The notes: generated by a model not told the origin, from the sequence alone. Positions 13,693 through 21,485 are shown, counted from the first letter of the stretch. The stretch is 27,068 bases of DNA from an uncultured Faecalibacterium sp. (GCA_900772565.1 CAAHET010000015.1:1-27068); one strand, 5' to 3'. Program-made: numbers and translations.

Positions 13693-14693
13693 CCCGCCGT
13701 CAGCTGCTGCATCTGCTGACAGCAGCCCCGGCACTGGCAGTCACAGGCTGCACGGCGCAGTCTGCTTCTTCGCAGCAGGAGAAGCCGCTCATTTTGCGCT
13801 ATGCGGAGAACCAGCCGGAGGACTACCCCACCAGCAAGGCGGCAAGAGCCTTTGCCGAGCTTGTGGCGCAGCGCACGGGCGGTCGGGTAAAGGTGCTGGT
13901 TTACAGCGGGGCAGAGCTGGGCGCAGAGCAAAGCGTCATCCAGCAGATGCAGTTCGGCGGGGTGGATTTTTCCCGCGTGTCCCTGAGCCAGCTGGCAGAG
14001 TACGAGCCGGAGCTCAGCGTATTGCAGCTGCCTTACCTGTACAGCGATGCCCAGCAGATGTGGCGGGTGCTGGACGGCAGCATCGGCGATGAGTTTCTGG
14101 CCATGCTGGACGGGATGGACTTAGTAGGGCTTTCGTGGTTCGACGCCGGTGTGCGCAGCTTCTATACCCGGGAAAAGGTGACCGGGCTGGATGATTTGCA
14201 GGGACTGACCATCCGGGTGCAGGAGTCGGACATGATGAGTGACATGATCACCGCACTGGGGGCAAAGCCGGCGCAGGTGGTGTACAGCAAGGTATATGCC
14301 GCCCTGCATAATGCCGAGATCGACGGCGCAGAGAACAACTGGCCCAGCTACGAGGTAATGGGACACTACGAGGTAGCGCCCTTTTTCCTGAAGGACGAGC
14401 ACACCCGCGTGCCGGAAGTGCAGCTGGCCAGCCCGGCGGTGATGGAAAAGCTTGCCGCGCTGGACGAAAGCTTCCCGGAGGTGATCCGCGCCTGCGCCCG
14501 GGAGAGCGCACAGAAGGAACGCGAGCTCTGGGCGCGGCGGGAAGCGGACGCGGAGCAGAATATGCGCAAGCTGGGCATCTGCGTTACCGAGCTGGACGAG
14601 GCCGAGAAGGCTCGTTTCCGCGCAGCGGTGCAGCCCATGTACGATGAATTCTCTGCCCAGCAGGAACTGATCGACCGGATACAAAAAAGCTGA
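13689..14693 (+). CDS. TRAP transporter solute-binding lipoprotein (DctP family), linked to the two-component system
   Basis: This 334-residue DctP-family protein starts with GTG inside the regulator stop (GTGA, 4-nt overlap). The N-terminus MTRRQLLHLLTAAPALAVTGC is a lipoprotein signal with cysteine in the lipobox and a twin arginine. The mature part has DAGVRSFYT, LQGLTIRVQES with the carboxylate-binding arginine expected in this family, and VYAALHNAEIDGAENNWPSY...HYEVAPFFLKDEHTRVPE, a pattern I associate with TRAP proteins for uronates and related sugar acids. It has a terminator right after it, so it belongs to the regulatory operon and not to dctQM. It may present ligand to the kinase, may be a second binding subunit, or both. 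Confidence 0.9.
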   Translation: MTRRQLLHLLTAAPALAVTGCTAQSASSQQEKPLILRYAENQPEDYPTSKAARAFAELVAQRTGGRVKVLVYSGAELGAEQSVIQQMQFGGVDFSRVSLSQLAEYEPELSVLQLPYLYSDAQQMWRVLDGSIGDEFLAMLDGMDLVGLSWFDAGVRSFYTREKVTGLDDLQGLTIRVQESDMMSDMITALGAKPAQVVYSKVYAALHNAEIDGAENNWPSYEVMGHYEVAPFFLKDEHTRVPEVQLASPAVMEKLAALDESFPEVIRACARESAQKERELWARREADAEQNMRKLGICVTELDEAEKARFRAAVQPMYDEFSAQQELIDRIQKS

Positions 14694-14697
14694 AGAA

Positions 14698-14745
14698 AAC
14701 GCCCTGAGAAGTGCCCGGACGGACATTTTTCGGGGTGTTATTTTT
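14698..14745 (+). terminator. Intrinsic terminator after the regulatory operon
   Basis: AACGCCCTGAGAA (14698-14710) can pair with TTTTTCGGGGTGTT (14726-14739) using some G-U pairs, followed by ATTTTT. The loop and 3' arm contain GGACATTTTTCG, which also occurs in the putative regulator sites downstream. Confidence 0.65.
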
Positions 14746-14785
14746 GCATTATGAATACAGGAATGTATCCAACTGGTCAGCAGTG

Positions 14786-14817
14786 TTGCACAAACAAGAT
14801 GGAAAGCGATTGTGCAA
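14786..14817. promoter_or_regulatory. TTGCACAA/TTGTGCAA inverted repeat with weak cre-like core
   Basis: TTGCACAA (14786-14793) and TTGTGCAA (14810-14817) are perfect inverted repeats separated by 16 nt. The spacer and right arm read GGAAAGCGATTG, which resembles the left half of a CcpA catabolite-repression site, though the right half does not match. It lies upstream of the putative dctP2 regulator sites and could bind a LacI-type protein. Confidence 0.35.
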
Positions 14818-14833
14818 TGTGGCAAAAACAATC

Positions 14834-14902
14834 TTGACATTCTTTCGAAAAACAGGACATTTTTCGAAAGGCCTTGTTTTATTTCGGAAAATTTGCTAAA
14901 GT
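14834..14902 (+). promoter_or_regulatory. Promoter region and putative response-regulator sites for dctP2-dctQM
   Basis: GACATTCTTTCGAAA (14836-14850) and GACATTTTTCGAAA (14856-14869) are direct repeats 20 bp apart; each ends in the palindrome TTTCGAAA, and together they form an 11-bp perfect inverted repeat CTTTCGAAAAA (14842-14852)/TTTTTCGAAAG (14860-14870). A third near copy TTTCGGAAA is at 14882-14890. A promoter TTGTTT (14874-14879), 17 nt, TAAAGT (14897-14902) lies over the third copy; a second possible -35, TTGACA at 14834, lacks a good -10. The two-turn spacing fits an AraC-type regulator such as the one at 12877. Confidence 0.6.
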
Positions 14903-14980
14903 GTGTACAGTCAATGAACGAAAGCTCCGGCACCTGTGCGCCCGGAGAAGTTCACAATTATTTTAAGGAGGACGATTCCT

Positions 14981-16072
14981 ATGAAAATGATCTCTCGTCG
15001 TAGCTTTATGGCTGTTGCCGGTGTAGCTACTGCTGCTGTTGCTCTGACCGCCTGCGGTGGTTCCAAGAGCGGCTCCACTTCTACCGCTGCTTCCACCACC
15101 TCTACCGCAGCTTCTGCTGCTGCCGGTGATGCAGCTGCCGCTGCCAACGATCCCAAGGTGACTCTGGTCTACGCCGAGGTCAACCCGCTGGATACCATCG
15201 TTGGTCAGACCGGTTCTCACTTCAAGGAGAAGGTCGAGGAGCTGAGCGGCGGTTCTGTGGTCGTTGACGTGCAGGCTTCCGGTGTTCTGGGCTCTGAGAA
15301 CGACGTTCTGGACGCTATTCTGGGCGGCTCTACCTCCATTGATATCAGCCGTATCTCTGCTTTCGCTCTGACCAGCTACGGCTGCAACAAGTCCAAGCTG
15401 CTGTCCATCCCCTTCACCTTCAACAACCGTGCTCACTTCTGGAACTTTGCCAACAGCGATCTGGCTCCTGAGTTCCTGAACGAGCCCCAGGAGCTGGGCC
15501 TGCCCGTTCGCGGCCTGTTCTACGGCGAGGAGGGCTTCCGTCACTTCTTCACCGTCAAGCCCGTTGCTGCGATCGGCGACCTGAAGGGCATGAAGCTGCG
15601 TGTGTCCAACGACCCCGTTATGAACGGCATGGTCGAGGGTCTGGGCGCTAACCCCACCGTCGTTGCCTTCGGCGAGCTGTACAGCGCACTGCAGACCGGC
15701 GTTGTGGATGGCGCTGAGCAGCCCATCGCAAACTACAAGTCCAACGCCTTCCCCGAAGTCGCTAACAACCTGATCCTGGACGGCCACACTCTGGGCGCTG
15801 TGCAGGCTGTTATCACCGACAACGCATGGGGCAAGCTGACCGCTAACCAGCAGGCTGCTGTTATGGCTGCTGCTGCCGACACCCAGAAGTTCAATGCTGA
15901 TCTGTCCGAGACTGCTGAGAACAAGGTTCTGGAAGAGCTGCGCTCCTCCGGCTGCAACGTTGTGGATGTGGACGACAAGACTCCCTGGCAGGAAGCTTGC
16001 GCTAAGGTCATCAAGGACAACACCTCTGATCAGGCTGAGCTGTACCAGAAGCTGCTGGACATGAAGGCATAA
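14981..16072 (+). CDS. dctP: TRAP transporter solute-binding lipoprotein (DctP family)
   Basis: This 363-residue binding protein belongs to the transporter proper, as dctQ and dctM follow. The signal MKMISRRSFMAVAGVATAAV ends in a lipobox LTAC followed by GG, and contains a twin-arginine SRRSFM. An Ala/Ser/Thr-rich linker (about residues 26-55) follows, then the mature fold with LKGMKLRVSNDP, FGELYSALQTGVVDGAEQPIANY and FPEVANNLILDGHT. The arginine in KLRV is the residue that usually binds the substrate carboxylate. AAGGAGG at 14965-14971 selects ATG 14981. It differs clearly from the binding protein at 13689 (GAEQPIANYKSN against GAENNWPSYEVM), so the two are old paralogues. Codon use suggests high expression. 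Confidence 0.93.
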   Translation: MKMISRRSFMAVAGVATAAVALTACGGSKSGSTSTAASTTSTAASAAAGDAAAAANDPKVTLVYAEVNPLDTIVGQTGSHFKEKVEELSGGSVVVDVQASGVLGSENDVLDAILGGSTSIDISRISAFALTSYGCNKSKLLSIPFTFNNRAHFWNFANSDLAPEFLNEPQELGLPVRGLFYGEEGFRHFFTVKPVAAIGDLKGMKLRVSNDPVMNGMVEGLGANPTVVAFGELYSALQTGVVDGAEQPIANYKSNAFPEVANNLILDGHTLGAVQAVITDNAWGKLTANQQAAVMAAAADTQKFNADLSETAENKVLEELRSSGCNVVDVDDKTPWQEACAKVIKDNTSDQAELYQKLLDMKA

Positions 16073-16104
16073 GCTGGCTTTCCATCCAATCTAAGTAGTA
16101 CATT

Positions 16105-16153
16105 GCCCGGCGGGGGCCCACGGGAATACGCCCGCAGGCTCCGCCGGGCTTTT
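16105..16153 (+). terminator. Strong hairpin between dctP2 and dctQ (attenuator or 3' stabiliser)
   Basis: GCCCGGCGG (16105-16113) pairs with the complementary run at 16141-16149, and the inner GGGGCC/GGCTCC and CGGG/CCCG pairs extend it to a 6-nt loop. TTTTA follows immediately, just before the dctQ ribosome binding site. It likely causes partial termination or protects the dctP mRNA end, giving more binding protein than membrane subunits. Confidence 0.7.
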
Positions 16154-16169
16154 ATATGGAGGAATTTCT

Positions 16170-16691
16170 ATGCCGAAAATCTTTACCACTCTGGATAAGA
16201 TCAAGCCGGCGTACGACATTACCTACAAGGTGGTTCTGTTCATCTGCAAGATCCTGCTGATCGCAGATATCCTCATTACCACGATGTCGGTCATTGGCCG
16301 TTACGTCCCCTTTATCCCGGACCCCTCCTGGTCTGAGGAGGTCGTTCTGACCTGTATGAGCTACATGGCTGTGCTGAGCGCTGCGCTGGCCATCCGCCGC
16401 GGCGCACACATCCGCATGACTGCCTTTGATATGTACCTGCCCAAGAAAGTGGTCAAGGCGCTGGACATCCTGTCCGATGTGGCCGTGATGGTTCTTGGTG
16501 TGGTGATGATGGCGGTCGGCTGGAACTACGCCACCACGCTGGGCGGTCGTGGCTTCTATGTTTCCATGCCTTGGCTGAGCCGCTTCTGGATGTACTTCCC
16601 GGTGCCGCTGGCCGGTGTTGCCATGATCATCTTTGAGATCGAGTCTCTGTATAACCATATCAAGAGCTTTTTTGTAAAGGAGGAAATGTAA
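16170..16691 (+). CDS. dctQ: TRAP transporter small membrane subunit
   Basis: This 173-residue protein has four hydrophobic helices (about residues 21-45, 60-78, 95-118, 140-160) and the DctQ hallmark SWSEEVVLTCMSYMAVLSAALAIRRGAHIRM, with the conserved W-x-E-E and RRGAHI segments. It pairs with DctM to form the sodium-driven transporter. GGAGG with a short spacer precedes ATG 16170. dctM begins 1 nt after its stop. Confidence 0.94.
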   Translation: MPKIFTTLDKIKPAYDITYKVVLFICKILLIADILITTMSVIGRYVPFIPDPSWSEEVVLTCMSYMAVLSAALAIRRGAHIRMTAFDMYLPKKVVKALDILSDVAVMVLGVVMMAVGWNYATTLGGRGFYVSMPWLSRFWMYFPVPLAGVAMIIFEIESLYNHIKSFFVKEEM

Positions 16692-16692
16692 T

Positions 16693-18033
16693 ATGACAGT
16701 TCAGACACTGGCAATCATTGTCCTTCTTGTCAGCTTCTTTGTTATGATCTTCCTGCGCTTCCCCATTGCATACGCCGTTGGTCTGTCCAGCGTGCTGTGT
16801 ATGCTGGTGCAGGGACAGGCACTGACCGACGTCTGCCGCCTGATGGTCAAGGGTATCTCTTCCTTCAGTCTGATGGCAGTTCCGTTCTTCATCACCATGG
16901 GCGTGCTCATGGGCTCCGGCGGCATCTCTGAAAAGCTGATCGCACTGGCTGACGCCTGCGTGGGCTGGATGCGCGGCGGTATGGCCATGGTCAATATCGT
17001 GGCTTCCTACTTCTTCGGCGGCATTTCCGGTTCTGCTTCCGCCGATACCGCCTCCATCGGCTCTATCATGATCCCCATGATGGTGGATCAGGGCTACGGT
17101 GCAGACTTCTCCACCGCTGTTACCATCACCTCCTCCTGCGAGGGTCTGCTGGTTCCTCCCAGCCATAACATGGTCATCTACGCTACCACCGCCGGTGGTA
17201 TCTCCGTGGGCAGCCTGTTCCTGGCCGGCTACCTGCCCGGCGCTCTGCTGGCTATCGTGCTGATGATCGGCTCCTACATCATCTCGGTCAAGCGCAACTA
17301 TCCCAAGGGCGATCCCTTCAGCATCAAGGCTTTTGTCAAGCAGCTGGGCACCTCCATCTGGGCACTGGCCGCTGTTATCATCGTGGTGTTCGGCGTTGTC
17401 GGCGGTGTGTTTACCGCTACCGAGTCCGCTGCTATCGCCGTTGTCTACTCCCTGCTCGTTTCCGTGTTCGTCTATAAGGGTCTGGACTGGAAGGGCGTGT
17501 GGCACGCTCTGGACGAGTGCGTCAACACCCTGTCCATCGTGCTGATCCTGATTGCTACCTCTGCAGTGTTCGGCAACTGCCTGACCATGCTGCACGTTCC
17601 CGATCTGGCAGCAACCGCCATCACCGACCTCACCGATAACCCCTACCTGATTGCACTGCTCGTCGACCTGATCCTGCTGGTGCTGGGCATGATCATGGAT
17701 ATGGCTCCCATCATCCTGATTGCTACCCCCATCCTGCTGCCCATTGCCACCTCCATCGGCATCGATCCCATCCAGTTCGGTATCATCGTGGTTCTGAACT
17801 GCGGCATCGGCCTGCTGACTCCTCCCGTTGGCTCCGTTCTGTTCATCGGCTCTGCCGTTGCAAAGCGCCCCATGGAGAAGGTGGTCAAGGCGACCCTGCC
17901 GTTCTACCTGTGTATGTTCGTTGCACTGCTGCTGCTGACCTACGTCCCCGACATCAGCCTTGCTATCCCCAAGCTGCTGGGCGGCTATGTAAGCCCCATC
18001 ACAAACCCGCTGGGTCCTGTGTTCATCCACTAA
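16693..18033 (+). CDS. dctM: TRAP transporter large membrane subunit
   Basis: This 446-residue, very hydrophobic protein is the transport-channel subunit of a TRAP transporter with about 11-12 membrane helices. It shows FLRFPIAYAVGLSS near the N-terminus, PFFITMGVLMGSGGISEKLI, GGISGSASADTASIGSIMIPMM and PPSHNMVIYATTAGGISVGSLFLAGYLPG, all conserved in DctM, and a second repeat with MIMDMAPIILIATPILLPI and LNCGIGLLTPPVGSVLF. AAGGAGG lies at the end of dctQ. The neighbouring uxuAB and the binding proteins suggest a sugar acid, probably a hexuronate or hexonate, as substrate; this is inference. Confidence 0.95.
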   Translation: MTVQTLAIIVLLVSFFVMIFLRFPIAYAVGLSSVLCMLVQGQALTDVCRLMVKGISSFSLMAVPFFITMGVLMGSGGISEKLIALADACVGWMRGGMAMVNIVASYFFGGISGSASADTASIGSIMIPMMVDQGYGADFSTAVTITSSCEGLLVPPSHNMVIYATTAGGISVGSLFLAGYLPGALLAIVLMIGSYIISVKRNYPKGDPFSIKAFVKQLGTSIWALAAVIIVVFGVVGGVFTATESAAIAVVYSLLVSVFVYKGLDWKGVWHALDECVNTLSIVLILIATSAVFGNCLTMLHVPDLAATAITDLTDNPYLIALLVDLILLVLGMIMDMAPIILIATPILLPIATSIGIDPIQFGIIVVLNCGIGLLTPPVGSVLFIGSAVAKRPMEKVVKATLPFYLCMFVALLLLTYVPDISLAIPKLLGGYVSPITNPLGPVFIH

Positions 18034-18065
18034 GCGCAGCATAAGGGAATACCCCTTACATCTAT

Positions 18066-18114
18066 AAGACCGGAGCCTGTCAGCCCTTTGGGCTGCGGGC
18101 CCCGGTCTTTTTTG
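18066..18114 (+). terminator. Intrinsic terminator after dctM
   Basis: AAGACCGG (18066-18073) pairs with CCGGTCTT (18102-18109), with an inner CAGCCC-TTT-GGGCTG hairpin, followed by a T run to 18113. Confidence 0.88.
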
Positions 18115-18138
18115 CGTTTGCACCAAAATGCGGACAGC

Positions 18139-18167
18139 TTGCACGGCGGGGAACACTATGATAAAAT
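18139..18167 (+). promoter_or_regulatory. Promoter for the PASTA pseudokinase gene
   Basis: TTGCAC (18139-18144), a 17-nt spacer and TAAAAT (18162-18167) lie 36 nt before the start codon. The ATAAAATAA -10 context is the same as in the yebC promoter. Confidence 0.75.
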
Positions 18168-18202
18168 AAAAAGCATAGAAGCTTGGAAGGGGAGAGAACA
18201 CT

Positions 18203-19909
18203 ATGGAGCAAAAACGCCTGTGTCCGTTCTGCATTGGGGAACTGCCGCCTGCGGCGACCGTCTGCCCCCATTGCGGGAAGATCTTAGAGGGCTGCAACCC
18301 GGCGGGCTGTCTGCCGGTGGGCACGGTGCTGGCTGGGCGCTACACTGTGGGCGAGATGCGCAGTCTGGACGGCGAGGGTGTGCTGTACAGCGGCGTGGAG
18401 AATCTGGGCGCTTTCCGGGTGACCATCAAGGAGTACCTGCCCGTCACTCTTTCTGTGGAGCGGGGCGCGGACTGCATCCTGCGCCCCAAGCAGGGGAGCG
18501 AAGTGCTGTTCAAGACCACCCGCATGGACTTTGCAGACCTGTACCGCGCCATCCAGCGCATTACCCCCGCCAGCGGTCTGGAGGCCGTGCTGGACGTGGT
18601 GGAAGCCAACAACACCGTGTATGCGGTGCTGGAAAACCTAGGCGGCACCCCGCTGGAGCAGTGGCTGGAAAACCGTCCCGCTCCGGTGCGGGCAGAGGAT
18701 GCCTGCGCTATGCTGCGCCCGGTGTTTGAGGGCGTGGCGGCCATGCACAAGGCAGGGCTGGTGCACCGCGGCATCTGCCCGGAGAATATCCGGGTGATGG
18801 CAGATGGCCGCTGCCGTCTGGCCGGGTATGCCACCGTGGGTCTGCGCACCGCAGGCAGCGGCCTGCACGAGCAGCTGTACGAGGGCTACTCTGCGCCGGA
18901 GCAGTACACCACCGCCGAGTTTGAGGGGCGCTACACCGACGAATACAGCCTTGCCGCCGTCTTTTACCGCATGGTGTGCGGGCAAGCACCCATGCCCGCT
19001 GCCCAGCGCGTGGTGTCGGACTCTAACCCCCGGGCACGCACCATAGAGCCTGCCGTACCGGCCTATGTCTCCGATGTATTGCAGCTGGGGCTGCGGCTCA
19101 AGGTCATGGAGCGCATCCAGACCGTGCCGCAGCTGTATCAGGCGCTTTCTTCCAAGGAATATACCGCCGAGCTGACCCGCACCATGAAGCCGGAGACCCC
19201 GATGCATCCGGTGCGGGCAGAGCAGAGCCCGCAGGGCAGGGAGCACCTGCTCAGTTTGAAGGGGCTGCTGGCGGGCATCCTGATCCTGCTTTCCATTTTG
19301 ATTTTGCTCACCCTGTGGGGCATCGTGAGCAGCAAGGAGGAGCAGCCTGCAACCTCGGTGCCGAGTTCGGAAGCAGCCAGCAGCGAGGAAATGAAGCCAC
19401 AGAACCTTGTGCCCAACTTTGTGGGCATCGACTACGAGCAGATCAAGAATAACCGCGAGTACACCAGTATGTACCTGTTCCGGGCGGTGCTGGAGTACAG
19501 CGATACTGTGCCCTCCGGGCAGATCATCCGGCAGGAGCCGGAGGCCGGCGAGGTGATGGAGAACGGCGAGGTGATCCAGATCGTAGTCAGTCAGGGCCCG
19601 GAAAAGGTGGAGATGCCAAAGATCATCGGTGCATCGCAGGATAAGGCCATTGAGATCCTGAGCAGCCGGGGGCTTGTGGCCAGCTGCTTCATGGTGGTGA
19701 ACGATGGCTCCTATGCCACAGGCTGCGTGGTCTCTGCCAGCGAGGAAGAGGGCGCTATGGTCACGGTGGGTACGGTGATCACTGTGTATATCGCCGCAGA
19801 CCCCAGCGTGCAGATCACTGCTACCCCGGAGGAGCCTGCCGCTACCGAGCCTACTACCCCGGAAACGACCCCGGAGGGCAGCACAGAGCCGGAATACGAT
19901 ACAGATTAA
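18203..19909 (+). CDS. Zinc-ribbon, pseudokinase and PASTA-domain membrane protein
   Basis: This 568-residue protein resembles PASTA Ser/Thr kinases. It has an N-terminal zinc ribbon (CPFC...CPHC, residues 7-24), a kinase-like domain (about 45-310), a membrane helix (about 353-374), two extracytoplasmic PASTA-like repeats (about 400-470 and 471-537) and an acidic Thr/Pro/Glu-rich tail. The beta-3 lysine is kept (K76 in VTIKEYLP) and so is the SAPEQY segment. But the catalytic HRD is HRG (188-190), the DFG is AGY (207-209), and no glycine-rich loop is visible, so it should not be active as a kinase. It may sense cell-wall fragments or Lipid II and bind a partner. It has its own promoter and terminator; no PP2C phosphatase gene is adjacent. 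Confidence 0.88.
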   Translation: MEQKRLCPFCIGELPPAATVCPHCGKILEGCNPAGCLPVGTVLAGRYTVGEMRSLDGEGVLYSGVENLGAFRVTIKEYLPVTLSVERGADCILRPKQGSEVLFKTTRMDFADLYRAIQRITPASGLEAVLDVVEANNTVYAVLENLGGTPLEQWLENRPAPVRAEDACAMLRPVFEGVAAMHKAGLVHRGICPENIRVMADGRCRLAGYATVGLRTAGSGLHEQLYEGYSAPEQYTTAEFEGRYTDEYSLAAVFYRMVCGQAPMPAAQRVVSDSNPRARTIEPAVPAYVSDVLQLGLRLKVMERIQTVPQLYQALSSKEYTAELTRTMKPETPMHPVRAEQSPQGREHLLSLKGLLAGILILLSILILLTLWGIVSSKEEQPATSVPSSEAASSEEMKPQNLVPNFVGIDYEQIKNNREYTSMYLFRAVLEYSDTVPSGQIIRQEPEAGEVMENGEVIQIVVSQGPEKVEMPKIIGASQDKAIEILSSRGLVASCFMVVNDGSYATGCVVSASEEEGAMVTVGTVITVYIAADPSVQITATPEEPAATEPTTPETTPEGSTEPEYDTD

Positions 19910-19923
19910 ACAGCATACAACAA

Positions 19924-19967
19924 AAGCAGAAGCGGGAGCCTTATAACGGGCTCCCGCTTCTGCTTGT
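19924..19967. terminator. Bidirectional terminator between pseudokinase gene and gltD
   Basis: AAGCAGAAGCGGGAGCC (19924-19940) pairs perfectly with GGCTCCCGCTTCTGCTT (19949-19965) around a 7-nt part of TTATAACG. It separates convergent genes. Confidence 0.88.
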
Positions 19968-19992
19968 TTAGGATAGGAAAGAGAATGGCAAA

Positions 19993-21471
19993 TTAAAGGT
20001 TGGTGTAGCCCATCAGGCAGCGGTCTACCTCGGCGGCGCAATCGCGGCCCTCGCGCAGACCCCACACCACAAGGCTCTGGCCGCGGCGCATATCGCCGCA
20101 GACGAACACCTTGTCCACGTTGGTCTTAAAGCTGTGGTCGGCTACATTGCCCCGGGCGGTCAACTCCACCCCAAAGGCATCGGCTGTGTAGTTTTCGCAG
20201 CCGGTAAAGCCTGCGGCAATAAATGCCAGCTGGCAGTCGTAGGTAAATTCCTTGCCGGTGGGCACCATGCTGGTGCGTCCGGTCTCGGGGTCGCGCTCCG
20301 GCTTCAGGCAGCTGATGACGGCACCGGTCAGGTTCCCGGCCTCGTCCTTCAAAAACTCCTTGACGGTGGTCTGATACACGCGAGGGTCCTTGCCGAACTT
20401 GGCAATGCACTCGGTCTGGCCGTAGTCCACCTTCAGCACCCGGGGCCACTCCGGCCACGGGTTTGCGGCGGTGCGCTCGACAGGGGGCTGGGGCATCATT
20501 TCCAGTGCCATCAGGTCGGTGCAGCCCTGCCGCAGGGCAGTGCCCTGACAGTCGTTGCCGGTGTCGCCGCCGCCAATGACCAGCACGTTTTTACCGGCTG
20601 CATTGATGGCCTTACCGTCCGCAAAATTGGAGTCCAGCAGGCTCTTGGTCACGCTGGTCAGGTAGTCCACCGCAAAGTACACGCCCTTGGCGTCCCGGCC
20701 GGGCACGTTCAGGTCGCGGGGCTTTTTGGCACCGCAGCACAGCACCACGGCATCAAAATCTGCCAGCAGCTGCTCGGCGGGCACGGCACCGCCCACATCC
20801 ATTCCGGTACGGAATACAACACCCTCGGCCTGCATCAGCTTGACCCGGCGCTCGATGACCGCCTTGTCCAGCTTCATGTTGGGGATGCCGTACATCAGAA
20901 GCCCGCCCACACGGTCGGCGCGCTCAAACACCGTAACAGCGTGGCCGCGCTTGTTCAGGTACTCGGCCACCGAAAGCCCCGCAGGGCCGCTGCCCACCAC
21001 GGCAACGCTCTTGCCGGTGCGGGCCGGCGGCGGGGTGGCGGTAAGCCAGTTCTTGGCGTAGGCCGTCTCGATGATGGCGTGCTCGTTTTCGCGCACGGTG
21101 ACGCTGTTACCGGTCACATCTCCGCAGGTGCAGGCGGCCTCACACAGGGCGGGGCACACCCGGCTGGTAAACTCCGGGAAGCGGTTGGTGGCCATCAGGC
21201 GGTGGAGCGCAAGCTCCCACTTGCCGTGGTACACCAGATCGTTCCACTCCGGGATGAGGTTGTTCAGCGGACAGCCGGAGGCCATGCCGCCGATCATCAT
21301 GCCCGCCTGACAGAAGGGCACACCGCAGTCCATGCAGCGGGCGGCCTGCGTCTGCTGCTGCTCCCGCGAGAGCCAGATGTGGAACTCGTTAAAATTTTCA
21401 AGGCGCTCCAGCGGCGCAACGTCCGTGCTGGTCTTGCGCGCATAATCCATAAATCCTGTTGTCTTACCCAT
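19993..21471 (-). CDS. gltD: Glutamate synthase (NADPH) small subunit
   Basis: This 492-residue flavoprotein passes electrons from NADPH to the large subunit. Its N-terminal iron-sulfur region has CMDCGVPFC, GCPLNNLIPEWNDLVY and CPALCEAACTC; the FAD site VVGSGPAGLSVAEYL and the NADPH site VIGGGDTGNDCQGTALRQG follow; the C-terminus has VFVCGDMRRGQSLVVWGLREGR, the second FAD contact. Length is typical. It starts 14 nt after gltB with AAGGAGGGG in the gap, so gltB-gltD is one operon. Confidence 0.96.
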   Translation of the reverse strand: MGKTTGFMDYARKTSTDVAPLERLENFNEFHIWLSREQQQTQAARCMDCGVPFCQAGMMIGGMASGCPLNNLIPEWNDLVYHGKWELALHRLMATNRFPEFTSRVCPALCEAACTCGDVTGNSVTVRENEHAIIETAYAKNWLTATPPPARTGKSVAVVGSGPAGLSVAEYLNKRGHAVTVFERADRVGGLLMYGIPNMKLDKAVIERRVKLMQAEGVVFRTGMDVGGAVPAEQLLADFDAVVLCCGAKKPRDLNVPGRDAKGVYFAVDYLTSVTKSLLDSNFADGKAINAAGKNVLVIGGGDTGNDCQGTALRQGCTDLMALEMMPQPPVERTAANPWPEWPRVLKVDYGQTECIAKFGKDPRVYQTTVKEFLKDEAGNLTGAVISCLKPERDPETGRTSMVPTGKEFTYDCQLAFIAAGFTGCENYTADAFGVELTARGNVADHSFKTNVDKVFVCGDMRRGQSLVVWGLREGRDCAAEVDRCLMGYTNL

Positions 21472-21485
21472 GCTGCTGCCCCTCC

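Noticed and set aside
14790..14817. CcpA (cre) site upstream of dctP2
   Set aside because: Only the left half GGAAAGCGATT fits the consensus; the right half mismatches at several key positions, so it is recorded only as a weak feature within an inverted repeat.
16660..18324. A 554-codon His/Asp/Gly-rich open frame on the minus strand opposite dctM
   Set aside because: It is the antisense shadow of dctM and the start of the pseudokinase gene; its composition is a codon-bias artefact.
18203..19909. Active Ser/Thr kinase of the PrkC/StkP type
   Set aside because: The domain order fits, but the HRD and DFG aspartates are both replaced, so the active-kinase call was dropped in favour of pseudokinase.
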